Assembly (NCBI GenBank): GCA_946479855.1
Contig: CAMLHL010000008.1
Span: 1-61,280 of the forward strand
DNA: 61,280 nucleotides
Direction of reading: 5' to 3'
DNA from: an uncultured Pseudomonadota bacterium
GTDB lineage: Bacteria > Pseudomonadota > Gammaproteobacteria > Burkholderiales > Rhodocyclaceae
In this document: positions 35,944 through 44,386 of the stretch, piece after piece
Layout of the letters: each line of letters starts with the position of its first letter
Position numbering within the stretch: the first letter of the stretch is position 1
Notes under the pieces: generated by a model
The model's database searches: none
The model's input: only the letters and a program-made list of their open reading frames with translations
Told to the model about the DNA's origin: nothing
Program-made: the position numbers and the translations under genes

Positions 35944-37331
35944 AGCCTCTCAGGCGGTGCCGGTACGTTAGCGGCCAGCGGGATGCGGGCGACGATACGG
36001 GTGCCTGCGCCAGGAGCGCTGCTGACCGTGAACTCGCCGGCGCACATCTGAACCCGGTGCTTCATTCCCGCCAGGCCATGGTGTTGGCCACGGCCCCTGG
36101 TGGTCTGAAAACCCTTGCCATCATCTTCGATTTCCAGCTCCACCCAGCCGTCGGTGATACGCAAGGCAAGCTTTGCCCGGCTGGCCCGGGCATGCTTGCG
36201 GATATTGGTCAGGGCTTCCTGGGCAATACGGAAAAGCGCCAGGGCCGGAGCCGGGGCAAGATCGACATCGTCCTCCGGTAAATCGACGACAAGCATCTCG
36301 CCATCGCCCTTGACGAATTCTTCGCCAAGGGAGCGCAGGGTGCTGACCAAGCCAAGCATTTCAAGCAGCGGTGGGCGCAGGCCGTCGATGATCCGGCGCT
36401 TCAAGGTAATGCCTTCATCAAGCCGTTCTTCCAGCCTGCCCACATGTTCCCGGCAGGGAGCAAGCGCCGGATCGTCGAGATGGCGGGTAATCCATCCTGT
36501 CTCCATCTTGGCGGCAGTGAGCAAGGCCCCCAGTTCGTCATGCAGCTCCCTCGCCAGCCGAGCCTTTTCAGCCTCGCGGATGTTGGTCAGATAGCTGGCC
36601 AGGTCGCTCAATTCATCGGTGCGTTCCCGGACCAGAGTGTCAAGGCGTTCGTTTTCACTTTGCAGCAAACTGGCGATCTGCTCGCGCAGCTTGAACTGGC
36701 GCTCCAGGACAATGAACAGCAGAGCCATCAGCGCCAGGGCGCCAAGCGCCAGCGTCACTACCACCCAGCGCGTGCGTTCGACATGGCGCGTCGAACGGAT
36801 AAAGGATTGCTCGCCTTCTTCTGCCAGTCGCGCTTTCAGGCCGAGAATGCTTTCACGGATGCGATCGGTGTAGCGCTTGCCCTGAATACGAGTTTCCTCA
36901 CCGGCCATGCCGCGCTCGACGGCGTTGCTGAGGCTGCGCAACTTGATCACCACCAACCCGGAAAGGTCGGCCAGCGCCGCGTCATTTTCGGGGCCGGGTT
37001 CAAGGCGCTGACGAATTTCCTCCAGTGTCTGATTCGCCGTGGTCCGGGTTTTTTCATAGGCTTCGAGATGGGCGCGGTTGCCGCTCAACAGATAGCCGCG
37101 TACGGCATTTTCCGCATCCATCAACTGGATCAGTAGGCTGTCGAGGTGCTCGACCTTTTCGGCCTGCTGCTGCAATTCGGTAAGCGCCTTCAGGCTGGCT
37201 GTCGCCTGCCAGTGGCTTGATCCGAGCAGAAGCAGCACCAGGGCAGAGCCGACGGCCAGCAGCAGGTGGTGCCACTTGCGAGCAAGGTGTCCGCGCAGCG
37301 GCGCCAGAGACGATAGGGGAATGACTTGCAT
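35916..37331 (-). CDS. CHASE3 sensor histidine kinase, NarX/DegS type (HisKA_3)
   Basis: 471 residues. First membrane helix at about 21-37 (HHLLLAVGSALVLLLLGSS), then a CHASE3-type periplasmic helical domain with LIQLMDAENAVRGYLLSGN. Second helix near 190-210 (WVVVTLALGALALMALLFIV). A coiled coil leads to the HisKA_3 histidine in KARLARELHDELGALLTAAK. The ATPase domain shows FRIAQEALTNIRKHA and DDGKGF and G-LAGMKHRVQM. Partner regulators of this kinase class are NarL-type proteins; the adjacent genes encode a broken NarL-type protein and a lone receiver on the opposite strand. Confidence 0.92.
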   Translation of the reverse strand: MQVIPLSSLAPLRGHLARKWHHLLLAVGSALVLLLLGSSHWQATASLKALTELQQQAEKVEHLDSLLIQLMDAENAVRGYLLSGNRAHLEAYEKTRTTANQTLEEIRQRLEPGPENDAALADLSGLVVIKLRSLSNAVERGMAGEETRIQGKRYTDRIRESILGLKARLAEEGEQSFIRSTRHVERTRWVVVTLALGALALMALLFIVLERQFKLREQIASLLQSENERLDTLVRERTDELSDLASYLTNIREAEKARLARELHDELGALLTAAKMETGWITRHLDDPALAPCREHVGRLEERLDEGITLKRRIIDGLRPPLLEMLGLVSTLRSLGEEFVKGDGEMLVVDLPEDDVDLAPAPALALFRIAQEALTNIRKHARASRAKLALRITDGWVELEIEDDGKGFQTTRGRGQHHGLAGMKHRVQMCAGEFTVSSAPGAGTRIVARIPLAANVPAPPERLQVDAATLT

Positions 37332-37567
37332 GCTGCGTTGCCTCCTTCCCTGTTCCGAGGCGATCGGCCAAGGCGTGCAGGTGGCGTCCTACAGGCTATT
37401 CAGTCGAATCTGACAGCAAATACAGACACCTGCTCATACGATGGAACAACACCCCGGCAAACATGATGAGGGGAAAATCCAGCAAATTTCGAATGGTTCA
37501 AGGTAATCCGTGAAGAATCACAAAGTCAGTCTCGCGACCCCGCTTTTATTCGGCACCCTGCCTCTGC

Positions 37568-37807
37568 TTGCAGATATCAGACGAAACCACGCCGCCTTCA
37601 GCCGGGAACCCTCCTGCCGAGACCATCCTTCCAGCCGCCAGAGGCTACCCGGCACCGATATTTGATGCACCTGACACGAATCATGATGGCTATGTGACCA
37701 AGGAAGAAGCCAAGCGTTCAGCCGATGTCAGAACCCGCGTCAAGGGACTCGATAGCGACTGCGATGGCCGGATTTCTGCCTGTCAATTCACCCATGGCAA
37801 GATTTAA
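37568..37807 (+). CDS. Small EF-hand protein, probably frameshifted in its signal peptide
   Basis: The frame from 37568 encodes 79 residues with two EF-hand loops, DAPDTNHDGYVTKEEAKRSA and DSDCDGRISACQF. A different frame from GTG 37510 (AAGG six bases upstream) encodes a signal-peptide-like start, KNHKVSLATPLLFGTLPLLA, which ends where the EF-hand frame begins. Joining them with one base inserted or deleted near 37575 gives a normal exported EF-hand protein like that at 42904, with which it shares EAKRSADV. Either a recent frameshift mutation or a sequencing error; the intact gene would be 37510-37807. Confidence 0.6.
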   Translation: MQISDETTPPSAGNPPAETILPAARGYPAPIFDAPDTNHDGYVTKEEAKRSADVRTRVKGLDSDCDGRISACQFTHGKI

Positions 37808-37840
37808 GCCAGTCGGCCCGGCGATCGGAAAGATCGCTAA

Positions 37841-38593
37841 CTAGTGCTGCTCATCAACAGCACTGGCAAGCCAGTTCCTTACCGCAACGACATCAGGCAG
37901 ACGGTAGCTGGCAGTGGAAGCGCCTCGGCCGACGCCAATCGAAATTCCGCCATGGCTGTTGACTACGGCAAAACCATCTTCATCTGTTTTATCGTCGCCA
38001 ATATAGACTGGGCGGCGCCCGCGGAATGGCGCCTCAGCGAGGAATTCGCGGACTGCCGAGCCCTTGTGCACGCCGGCGGGTTTGACTTCAATCAGGCATT
38101 TTCCTTTCTGGATGACGAGATTCTCGCCGATGTCGGCAACCAGACGGCGCATGAGCTGGTGCACATGCGAGGCCAGTTCCGGCACCTGGCGATAATGCAG
38201 CGCCAGACTCAGTCCCTTGTCTTCAAGCAGCAAACCGCTGTACCGACGGAGCAGGGGAGTGAGGGCTGCTTGTAGGGTCTGCCTGGCTTGTGGTGGTGAG
38301 GCATGCTGCCAGATGCGGCCCGCCGCATCGCGCCGTTCGAGTCCGTGTTGACCGGCCTTGGGCAGATTGGGGAGGCCGAGACGCAGATCAAGGTCGGCCA
38401 GGGCGCGACCGCTGATCAACGCCACCGCTCCGCCGCAGGAACGATGCAACTCACAGAGCAATTTGGGCAGTGCTGAATCGACGCGAATCAAGTCGGGGGT
38501 GGCGGCAAGATCGAGCAGGGTACCGTCGAAATCGAGGAAATAGGCCCAGTCACGCTTAGCCACCGGTGGCCGGCCACGTATTTTACTTGCCAT
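37841..38593 (-). CDS. otsB: Trehalose-6-phosphate phosphatase
   Basis: 250 residues from ATG 38593 behind AGGAGTGAGC. HAD-superfamily phosphatase with catalytic DFDGTLLD, then ALISGRALADLDLRLGL, AGQHGLERRD, EVKPAGVHKGSAVREFL and the metal-binding GDDKTDEDGF. Removes phosphate from trehalose 6-phosphate. It starts eight bases after the otsA stop, so the two are one operon. Confidence 0.95.
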   Translation of the reverse strand: MASKIRGRPPVAKRDWAYFLDFDGTLLDLAATPDLIRVDSALPKLLCELHRSCGGAVALISGRALADLDLRLGLPNLPKAGQHGLERRDAAGRIWQHASPPQARQTLQAALTPLLRRYSGLLLEDKGLSLALHYRQVPELASHVHQLMRRLVADIGENLVIQKGKCLIEVKPAGVHKGSAVREFLAEAPFRGRRPVYIGDDKTDEDGFAVVNSHGGISIGVGRGASTASYRLPDVVAVRNWLASAVDEQH

Positions 38594-38601
38594 GCTCACT
38601 C

Positions 38602-40863
38602 CTATGGGCTCGCAACGCTGGCTGCGGCACATTCCTGAAGTTTGCTCCGCCGCCGCATCAGGGCGGCATCAAGCAACATGCGACCAGCCCAACGGTAGAC
38701 GTTGAACTCGGCAATCAGGCCGCGCATCAGCCGCATGCGATCACGTTGCTCCTCCGCTGACATGGTCAGCGCGACATGCAGGGCGGCGGCACACTGATCA
38801 ACGTCATAAGGGTTGACCACCAGGGCTTCGGGCAATTCCCGTGAAGCGCCGGTGAATTGCGAGAGGACCAGGACACCGTGTTCATCATCGCGCGCAGCGA
38901 CGAATTCCTTGGCCACCAGGTTCATGCCATCGTGCAGGCTGCTGACGAAGCAGAGCTCGGCGGCGCGGTAATACTCGTAGACCTGTTGCGGCTCGTGGTG
39001 CTCGACCTTGAGCACGATAGCCGGTATTGCACTGGAAAAGCGGGTATTGATGCGCTTGGCCAGGGTGCGCACTGCTTCCTCATGATTTCGGTACTCGTCG
39101 ATGCTGGACCGGCTGGGGGCAGCGATCTGAATGAAGGTGAAACGGCCGATCCATTGAGGATTAAGGTCGAACAGTCGCTCCACAGCAAGCAGGCGTTCGA
39201 TGATGCCCTTGGTGTAATCGAGTCGGTCGACGCCGATGCCGATTGCCTGGTTCGACGGTAGGCCGTTACCCGCGCGGATGTCGCGATAGCAATCGGCCAC
39301 CGGCTTGCCGACCATCTCCTCGCTTGGCGGCCAGGCAATGGAAATTGGATATCGGCGCACGGCAGTAAGCTTGCCGCCTTGGGAAACGGTAAAGGATTCG
39401 CGGTCCACCCGCGCCTCGATCAGGCGATCGACCGTGTCGACAAAATTATTGCAATGAAACTGGGTATGGAAGCCGAGGATACTGCTCCCCAACAGCCCTT
39501 TAACAATATCCGCCGCCCAAGGGCAGATAGCGAAGGATTCCGGATTGGGCCAGGGAATGTGCCAGAAGGTGATGACCGTGGCCTCCGGCAGCGTTTCGTG
39601 GATCATCCGCGGGAGCAGTGCGAAATGGTAGTCCTGGACGAGGACGATAGGGTTATCCGTCTTCGCCTCGCTGACCACGGCGGCCGCAAACTTGCGGTTG
39701 GCGGCCAGATAGTGGGTCCAGTCACCGGAGCGAAAGGTCGGACGGACATGGGCGATGTGGCAGAGGGGCCACAATCCCTCGTTGGCGAAACCGTAGTAAT
39801 AGCCGGCCTCTTCTTCCGCGGTCAGCCAGACCCGGCGCAATTGGTAGGTTGGGTGCTCTGGCGGCACTGCCACGCGGTCGCTTGCGTCCACCACCTCCCG
39901 GTCGGCAGTGCCGCTACCGGTGGCGATCCAGACGCCGGAACAGGCCCGCATTACCGGTTCGAGGGCGGTCACCAAGCCGCTTGCCGGGCGTTGCACCTCG
40001 ATGCGATCGCCGCGTCGCTGGTGAATGTAGGGTTCGCGATTGGATACAACAATGACATCATCACCGCGCAATTCGCCGTGCAGGATGGCGCGCAGGGAAT
40101 CAGGATTCCAGGTCATCTGACTATCGTCACGAGCCCGCCGCTCGGCTTCCAGTTCGTGGATCAATCGTTGCAAATCGCGGGCGATCGGCCTGAACTCAGG
40201 CGCCGGCGGCCTCATTGGCGCCGCTGTCGAGAGGGCGTCGGTCGGCTGGCGGAGCAGGCCCATGCTTTGCAATAGCGATTGCGTTCCGGCCACCCAGCCG
40301 CGCCAGGAAAGATGGGCAATGATGACTGTAATCAGCGAAACCACGCTGGCCAGGGCGAGAAAGAAATAGAAAAGATACCGCCGGGTTTCCTCGCTGCGCC
40401 GACCGACGAAGCTCATGTCCTGGACCAATACCAGTTGGCCATCCGGATTCTCCTCGCTGATCACGGGCCTCACCGCAATGTGTAGTGGCCCCTGCGGCGT
40501 GTTCAGGATATGGTGATCTAGGCTATTCCAGCGGTCCAGGGTGTTGCAGCGAATCTGGGTTGGTACCGATGGTGTTGCCAGTAGTTTGCTTTGCTTCGAG
40601 GCGCAATAGCCGACCGCGTAAAAGCGTTCATCCTGACTGATATGGCTGAGAAAAGTTGTAACGCTCTTCAGTGACCCCGTGGCGATTTCCCTGGCCAGCG
40701 GTTCCTCGATTGCATTGGCGATGACGGTCGAACGCATGTCTAGATCCCGCACCGACCAGCGCCAGGTGAACTCATCCACCAGTGGCGCAACAGCGTAGGC
40801 AATGGCCGCCAGAATCAATAACAGGGGTAGGACAAAACGCAGAGAAAGGCGCACAAAACCCAC
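38602..40863 (-). CDS. otsA: Trehalose-6-phosphate synthase fused to an N-terminal membrane sensor-like region
   Basis: 753 residues, against about 470 for classical OtsA. The start is GTG 40863 (GGGGAAG upstream). Residues 6-27 and 163-186 are membrane helices enclosing about 135 periplasmic residues that include an [16 protein letters not shown] and a [17 protein letters not shown] segment, typical of Cache-like sensor domains. A HAMP-like linker and coiled coil follow ([20 protein letters not shown]). The GT20 domain (from about 275) has [57 protein letters not shown] and [15 protein letters not shown]. It makes trehalose 6-phosphate from UDP-glucose and glucose 6-phosphate, here tethered to the membrane and perhaps directly stimulus-gated. 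Confidence 0.9.
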   Translation of the reverse strand: MGFVRLSLRFVLPLLLILAAIAYAVAPLVDEFTWRWSVRDLDMRSTVIANAIEEPLAREIATGSLKSVTTFLSHISQDERFYAVGYCASKQSKLLATPSVPTQIRCNTLDRWNSLDHHILNTPQGPLHIAVRPVISEENPDGQLVLVQDMSFVGRRSEETRRYLFYFFLALASVVSLITVIIAHLSWRGWVAGTQSLLQSMGLLRQPTDALSTAAPMRPPAPEFRPIARDLQRLIHELEAERRARDDSQMTWNPDSLRAILHGELRGDDVIVVSNREPYIHQRRGDRIEVQRPASGLVTALEPVMRACSGVWIATGSGTADREVVDASDRVAVPPEHPTYQLRRVWLTAEEEAGYYYGFANEGLWPLCHIAHVRPTFRSGDWTHYLAANRKFAAAVVSEAKTDNPIVLVQDYHFALLPRMIHETLPEATVITFWHIPWPNPESFAICPWAADIVKGLLGSSILGFHTQFHCNNFVDTVDRLIEARVDRESFTVSQGGKLTAVRRYPISIAWPPSEEMVGKPVADCYRDIRAGNGLPSNQAIGIGVDRLDYTKGIIERLLAVERLFDLNPQWIGRFTFIQIAAPSRSSIDEYRNHEEAVRTLAKRINTRFSSAIPAIVLKVEHHEPQQVYEYYRAAELCFVSSLHDGMNLVAKEFVAARDDEHGVLVLSQFTGASRELPEALVVNPYDVDQCAAALHVALTMSAEEQRDRMRLMRGLIAEFNVYRWAGRMLLDAALMRRRSKLQECAAASVASP

Positions 40864-41107
40864 CTGTCTTCCCCTTGGCCAAAAACGTCACGCTCTTTCT
40901 TGATCAGCGAAGGGGGCTAGAGAAATTATTCATTAAGGTTAGTTCCGGCTTGTGCCCACAAGTTCAGTTGGTACGAAATAGGACTCCTCCTACTCGCGAT
41001 TCAGCCAAGTCTGATCGCATTGGTGCCTGCCAGTGGATACGCTCAAACCAGCCTGTTGCCCTATGGCGAGAGGTTCTTGAAGGTTTTTTCAGTGAAGGAG
41101 ATACGTC

Positions 41108-41413
41108 ATGAAAGAATATATCCCGACCCGCCGGCGGATCTTGCGCGCAGCCTTGGCCACCGGTTGCAGTCTTTGGATGCCGCTTGTTCTGGCTGCGGAC
41201 GCGCCCAAAAATGAAACGACTTCGCCCGCCAAACCGGTCGCCGCGCCAGCGAAGAAAGTCCCGCAAGCCAGCGTCCACTACCAGATGAAACCAAAGGGAG
41301 ACCAGAAATGCAGTAACTGCCTGAATTTCATTGCTGAATCCAATACCTGCAAGCTGGTCGAGGGCAAGATCAGTCCTGAGGGATGGTGCACGCTGTGGGT
41401 CAAGAAGGCTTAG
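41108..41413 (+). CDS. High-potential iron-sulfur protein (HiPIP)
   Basis: 101 residues with GAAGGAG upstream. A twin-arginine-type signal (PTRRRILRAALATGCSLWMP) exports the folded protein. The mature end carries four cluster cysteines in the HiPIP pattern: KCSNCLNFIAESNTCKLVEG then SPEGWCTLW. Soluble periplasmic one-electron carrier with a [4Fe-4S] cluster, usually between the bc1 complex and a terminal reductase or photosynthetic centre. No redox partner gene is adjacent. Confidence 0.9.
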   Translation: MKEYIPTRRRILRAALATGCSLWMPLVLAADAPKNETTSPAKPVAAPAKKVPQASVHYQMKPKGDQKCSNCLNFIAESNTCKLVEGKISPEGWCTLWVKKA

Positions 41414-41451
41414 CGGATTCTGCCCTTCGGACCATCCAGGGTTTTTTCAAG

Positions 41452-41495
41452 CAACGCGACAGCCGGCCGAATATTTCACGGGACGGCTGTCGTTG
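41452..41495. terminator. Bidirectional hairpin between convergent genes
   Basis: CAACG-(CG)-ACAGCCG pairs with CGGCTGTCGTTG (41484-41495) around an AT-rich loop. It lies between the HiPIP gene and the convergent EAL gene, the right place for a shared terminator. A T6 run precedes it at 41442 on the plus strand. Confidence 0.5.
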
Positions 41496-41537
41496 ACTGG
41501 CTGGATTCACCACCATCGGGCGGTGGAGGTCTTATTT

Positions 41538-42152
41538 TCAGACTAGGGCGGTGGCCGAAGTCGGCGGGTCGAAGTAATAACCCTGGTAGAGATCAAACTG
41601 CAGATCCTGGCAGCGTTGCGCACACTGGATCGAGTCCACTTTTTCGGCCAAGAGCTGCACCGGAAAATGGCGCAACGCTTTGATCAGCGAGTCCAGATGC
41701 TCATCATCAAGTTGCGGTAGGTCGACCTTGATGATATCGGCGATACCAAGCAGCGGGGTGTATTCGTCCCGGCAATCGTAGAAGTCGTCGAGTGCGATAT
41801 GGAAGCCACGGCGCTTTAGATCGGTACAACGGGCGACGACACGCTCATCGATTTTGACTGTTTCGAGGAGTTCGAGCACGACCCGGTTGGTTGGCAAGGA
41901 CTCAATGCGAGTTGAAAACAACATCTCGGCATCGACATTGATGAAACCAGGATGGTCTGACAATACTTGCCGGCCCTGCTTGTCGTCGTCGTACACAAGG
42001 TGGATGACTTGATCGGTGGCTAGCGCATCGTCCGTGACGTAAGCGACGGTGGCATCCCCGTGGCGGTGCAGCAATTCAAAGGCGGCTACTTGGTATAGTC
42101 GATCGCGGATTGGCTGTGCCGAAACCCGGATATCGTTTGAATTCTTGAGCAT
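41538..42152 (-). CDS. EAL-domain protein, HDOD-less YuxH type
   Basis: 204 residues from ATG 42152 behind AAAGGAG. Contains only an EAL-like domain: YQVAAFELLHRHGD in place of the EAL motif, FINVDAEML, VLELLETVKIDERV, FHIALDDFYD, IIKVDLPQL, LLAEKVDS and LYQGYYFDPP. This is the EAL half of EAL-HDOD (YuxH) signalling proteins; the HDOD half is absent and the chain ends after the last EAL strand. Whether it cleaves cyclic di-GMP is uncertain. Confidence 0.8.
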   Translation of the reverse strand: MLKNSNDIRVSAQPIRDRLYQVAAFELLHRHGDATVAYVTDDALATDQVIHLVYDDDKQGRQVLSDHPGFINVDAEMLFSTRIESLPTNRVVLELLETVKIDERVVARCTDLKRRGFHIALDDFYDCRDEYTPLLGIADIIKVDLPQLDDEHLDSLIKALRHFPVQLLAEKVDSIQCAQRCQDLQFDLYQGYYFDPPTSATALV

Positions 42153-42167
42153 GACTTCTCCTTTCGT

Positions 42168-42267
42168 GGGAGGCATCATCCTCCCTGGAGCTGCCGATTT
42201 GCATGGTGTTCAGCGGTAGCGGGAGCTGATGACTTGCCTCTACCACTCCCCTGAAATTCTTTCAGGG
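42168..42267 (-). promoter_or_regulatory. Two hairpins in the leader of the EAL gene
   Basis: GGGAGG-CATCAT-CCTCCC (42168-42185) and CCCTGAAA-TTC-TTTCAGGG (42249-42267 region) lie 16 and about 100 bases upstream of the start. They could affect mRNA stability or translation. No known riboswitch core was recognised. Confidence 0.35.
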
Positions 42268-42903
42268 AGCTTGATTTCATCCTATGCAGGCGGCCCTTCA
42301 TTTGCTGTCGGATAGCACTGAAACAATTGTAGGAGTGATCCTGCCAAGCTTGGGGTAAGCCCAACAAGCATCGCCTCATGCCACCAGCGTTCGACTCGCC
42401 GCGAGCTAGCCCGAATGCCCGCCTTTCGGGCAGACCCGGAGGAGGGGGGAAGGAGTTAGCGGGCCGGCGGTGGGCAACTGCAATGCCCGGGGTCGCTAGT
42501 GCAGGCAGCCAATGGAAAGCACCAGGCAGGAAGGGGCCCAAATCCGATTTCAATTTTGGCCCAAATTTCCAGTTGACCGTAGCAAGCCCGAAAACATCGG
42601 AATGGCGGCCGAATCAAAATGGATCGCCCAGATCGTGCGCTTGATGTCTTGGCAAGCAGTGCTTGCGGCATGACCAACGATGCCTCGCTGCACCCCGTTA
42701 AGACATCTGCAGCAGACTCTCGCGGCGCCACATCGTTTAACCCGGATTTGCAGGAATCGTCCGACAGGCGATTCGGAGCCGTCCGACAGATGGCCGAGCG
42801 GGGGCCGCCTAGGATCAGTACTAGCTCAGGCGTTTCCCGAAGAAACGCACTCCGGGTGGGGTCTTTTGCTGAGCTCATGCAATGACTTGAAAGGAGAATC
42901 CTT
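42268..42903. other. Intergenic region without a supported gene
   Basis: Several overlapping frames exist on both strands but none has a ribosome binding site or recognisable product. It contains repeat copy H and the presumed promoter of the EF-hand gene at 42904. Confidence 0.5.
42552..42583 (-). repeat. Dispersed repeat copy H
   Basis: On the minus strand: GCTACGGTCAACTGGAAATT then TGGGCCAAAATT. It is close to the apparent consensus and is the last copy seen along the window. Confidence 0.65.
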
Positions 42904-43269
42904 ATGTCACGCAATACTCGTTTTGCCACCATCCTTCTTCTGGCCATCGCGCCTCTGGCCGTACAGGCGGCCGACCAAAAGCCGGCTGCCACCACAGGTC
43001 AGGCTGAGGCACCACCAATGTTCAAGGAACTGGACAAGAACCACGACGGGTTTATCGACCAGTCCGAGGCCAAAAGATCGGCCGACGTGACGGCTCGTTT
43101 CTCGACCCTGGACGCCAACAAGGATAAGCGGATTTCCGTGGTCGAATGGTCGACCGGCGAACAATCCAAGTCCAGCGGTGCCGCCGGGGTGAGTGGCGAG
43201 AGCAGAGAACAAGGTGCCTCCCCAGGGCAGTCCGGAGATACCATGAAGCACACTCCCAACCAGTATTAA
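42904..43269 (+). CDS. Exported EF-hand protein
   Basis: 121 residues with AAAGGAG upstream. Cleavable signal peptide (FATILLLAIAPLAVQAAD). Two canonical calcium loops: DKNHDGFIDQSEAKRSADV and DANKDKRISVVEW, followed by a Ser/Gly-rich, disordered tail (SSGAAGVSGESREQGASPGQ). Periplasmic calcium-binding protein of unknown role. It shares the EAKRSADV stretch with the frameshifted gene at 37568. Confidence 0.8.
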   Translation: MSRNTRFATILLLAIAPLAVQAADQKPAATTGQAEAPPMFKELDKNHDGFIDQSEAKRSADVTARFSTLDANKDKRISVVEWSTGEQSKSSGAAGVSGESREQGASPGQSGDTMKHTPNQY

Positions 43270-43298
43270 TCAATTTAGACGTCCTCTGTGAGGACCCC

Positions 43299-43397
43299 AG
43301 CATTGGCAGCGGAGGCAAGCAGATAATCTGCGATGCGCTCGCTGCCGCTCGCAACGAAGGCGACAAAGTGATCATCCCGGCGCCGAATTGGATGTGA
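43299..43397 (+). pseudogene. Fragment of a class I aminotransferase (AspC-like)
   Basis: One frame reads SIGSGGKQIICDALAAARNE then GDKVIIPAPNW before a stop. It matches the conserved segment of prokaryotic aspartate aminotransferases (TGGKQ...A..N.GDEVIIPAPYWVSY). Only about 30 codons remain; nothing matching the rest of the enzyme is seen on either side. It is a relic, possibly left at a recombination point. Confidence 0.55.
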
Positions 43398-43444
43398 GCC
43401 GTCCGAAGCGTTAGTGGGATGGCACAAATAGGCTCTTTCAATGG

Positions 43445-43472
43445 CAGCTATAAGTAACTGAACTTATAGCTG
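43445..43472. terminator. Eleven-base-pair stem-loop
   Basis: CAGCTATAAGT-AACTGA-ACTTATAGCTG is a perfect hairpin about 180 bases after the EF-hand stop. No T-run follows directly. The remainder of 43473-43897 shows no supported gene. Confidence 0.45.
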
Positions 43473-43897
43473 AATTAGTTTGCGGCGGGACTATTTTCTG
43501 CCCACAAAATCCTCTGCAATTGAGTTCCCTGGCCCTGGCAACGCCGCAAACAAGCCCCTGTACTGGTACAAAGGGCCACAAGCGGCCGGTCATCTTCTCT
43601 CGATAACTGCCATTCAAGCGGCAGCTTTATGCCGCAACCGGTCAGACGATCTGCTTCAAATCAATCCAGTCTTAAATCGCAGGCCGTCGATCATGTAGCG
43701 AGTCGATACTGCAAGCGAACTGTCCCTCGGCATCTATTGAAACAATCTTTGCCAGCCAGCCGGATTTATTGAAGAATCATGCCTCGGCCAAGAACGGCGG
43801 TCTGTGCACCGCCTGCCGAAATCATCCTGATCCCGAACGGATCGTCTGTAAGTCCGGCCAACTCCATGCCCGGGCGGTTGATATTTTTGGAGAGTGT

Positions 43898-44269
43898 ATG
43901 AGTATAGATGCTATACAAAAAATTCTGGTTATCCTCCACGCCCCTCCCTATGGCAGTGAGCGTTGCCTGTCTGCCCTGCGCCTGGCCACAGCATTGGCTG
44001 GCAAAGACAAAGCTCCTCCCGAGGTACGTCTCTTTCTGATGTCCGATGCATCGGTACTCGGATTGCCAAACCAAACTGACGGTACTGGCAACGTCCTGCA
44101 GACGATGGTCGAGCAACTGGTCGGATTGGGGGTGTCGATCAAGATATGCCGCACTTGTGCACTAGCCCGCGGCCTTGCAGAGTTGCCACTGATTCCCGGC
44201 GTCAGCATTGGCACCCTGCCCGAGCTTGCGGAATGGACGCTGGCTGCCGACAAAGTCATCACTTTTTGA
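43898..44269 (+). CDS. DsrE-family sulfur-relay-like protein
   Basis: 123 residues from ATG 43898 (TTTGGAGAG upstream). Alpha/beta fold of DsrE/TusD type: KILVILHAPPYGSERCLSAL, EVRLFLMSDASVLGL and the cysteine-bearing ICRTCALARGL, the usual position of the persulfide-accepting Cys. It precedes a YedE-type membrane protein and a TusA/YedF-type protein, so a role in moving sulfur or selenium as persulfide/perselenide is likely. The exact reaction is unknown. Confidence 0.82.
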   Translation: MSIDAIQKILVILHAPPYGSERCLSALRLATALAGKDKAPPEVRLFLMSDASVLGLPNQTDGTGNVLQTMVEQLVGLGVSIKICRTCALARGLAELPLIPGVSIGTLPELAEWTLAADKVITF

Positions 44270-44386
44270 CAAAGCGCTGCATTGTGGATGCCCATTGCTC
44301 GTCGTAGGTAATGACGTCATGGGCTGTAAGCGATTCATGCCCTCATGCCATTGGCTAATGTGGGCAATAAGGAGGGTTTTTTTGTC

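Noticed and set aside
42456..42995. A 179-codon minus-strand frame before the EF-hand gene
   Set aside because: Overlaps the EF-hand start region, includes a repeat copy, no ribosome binding site.
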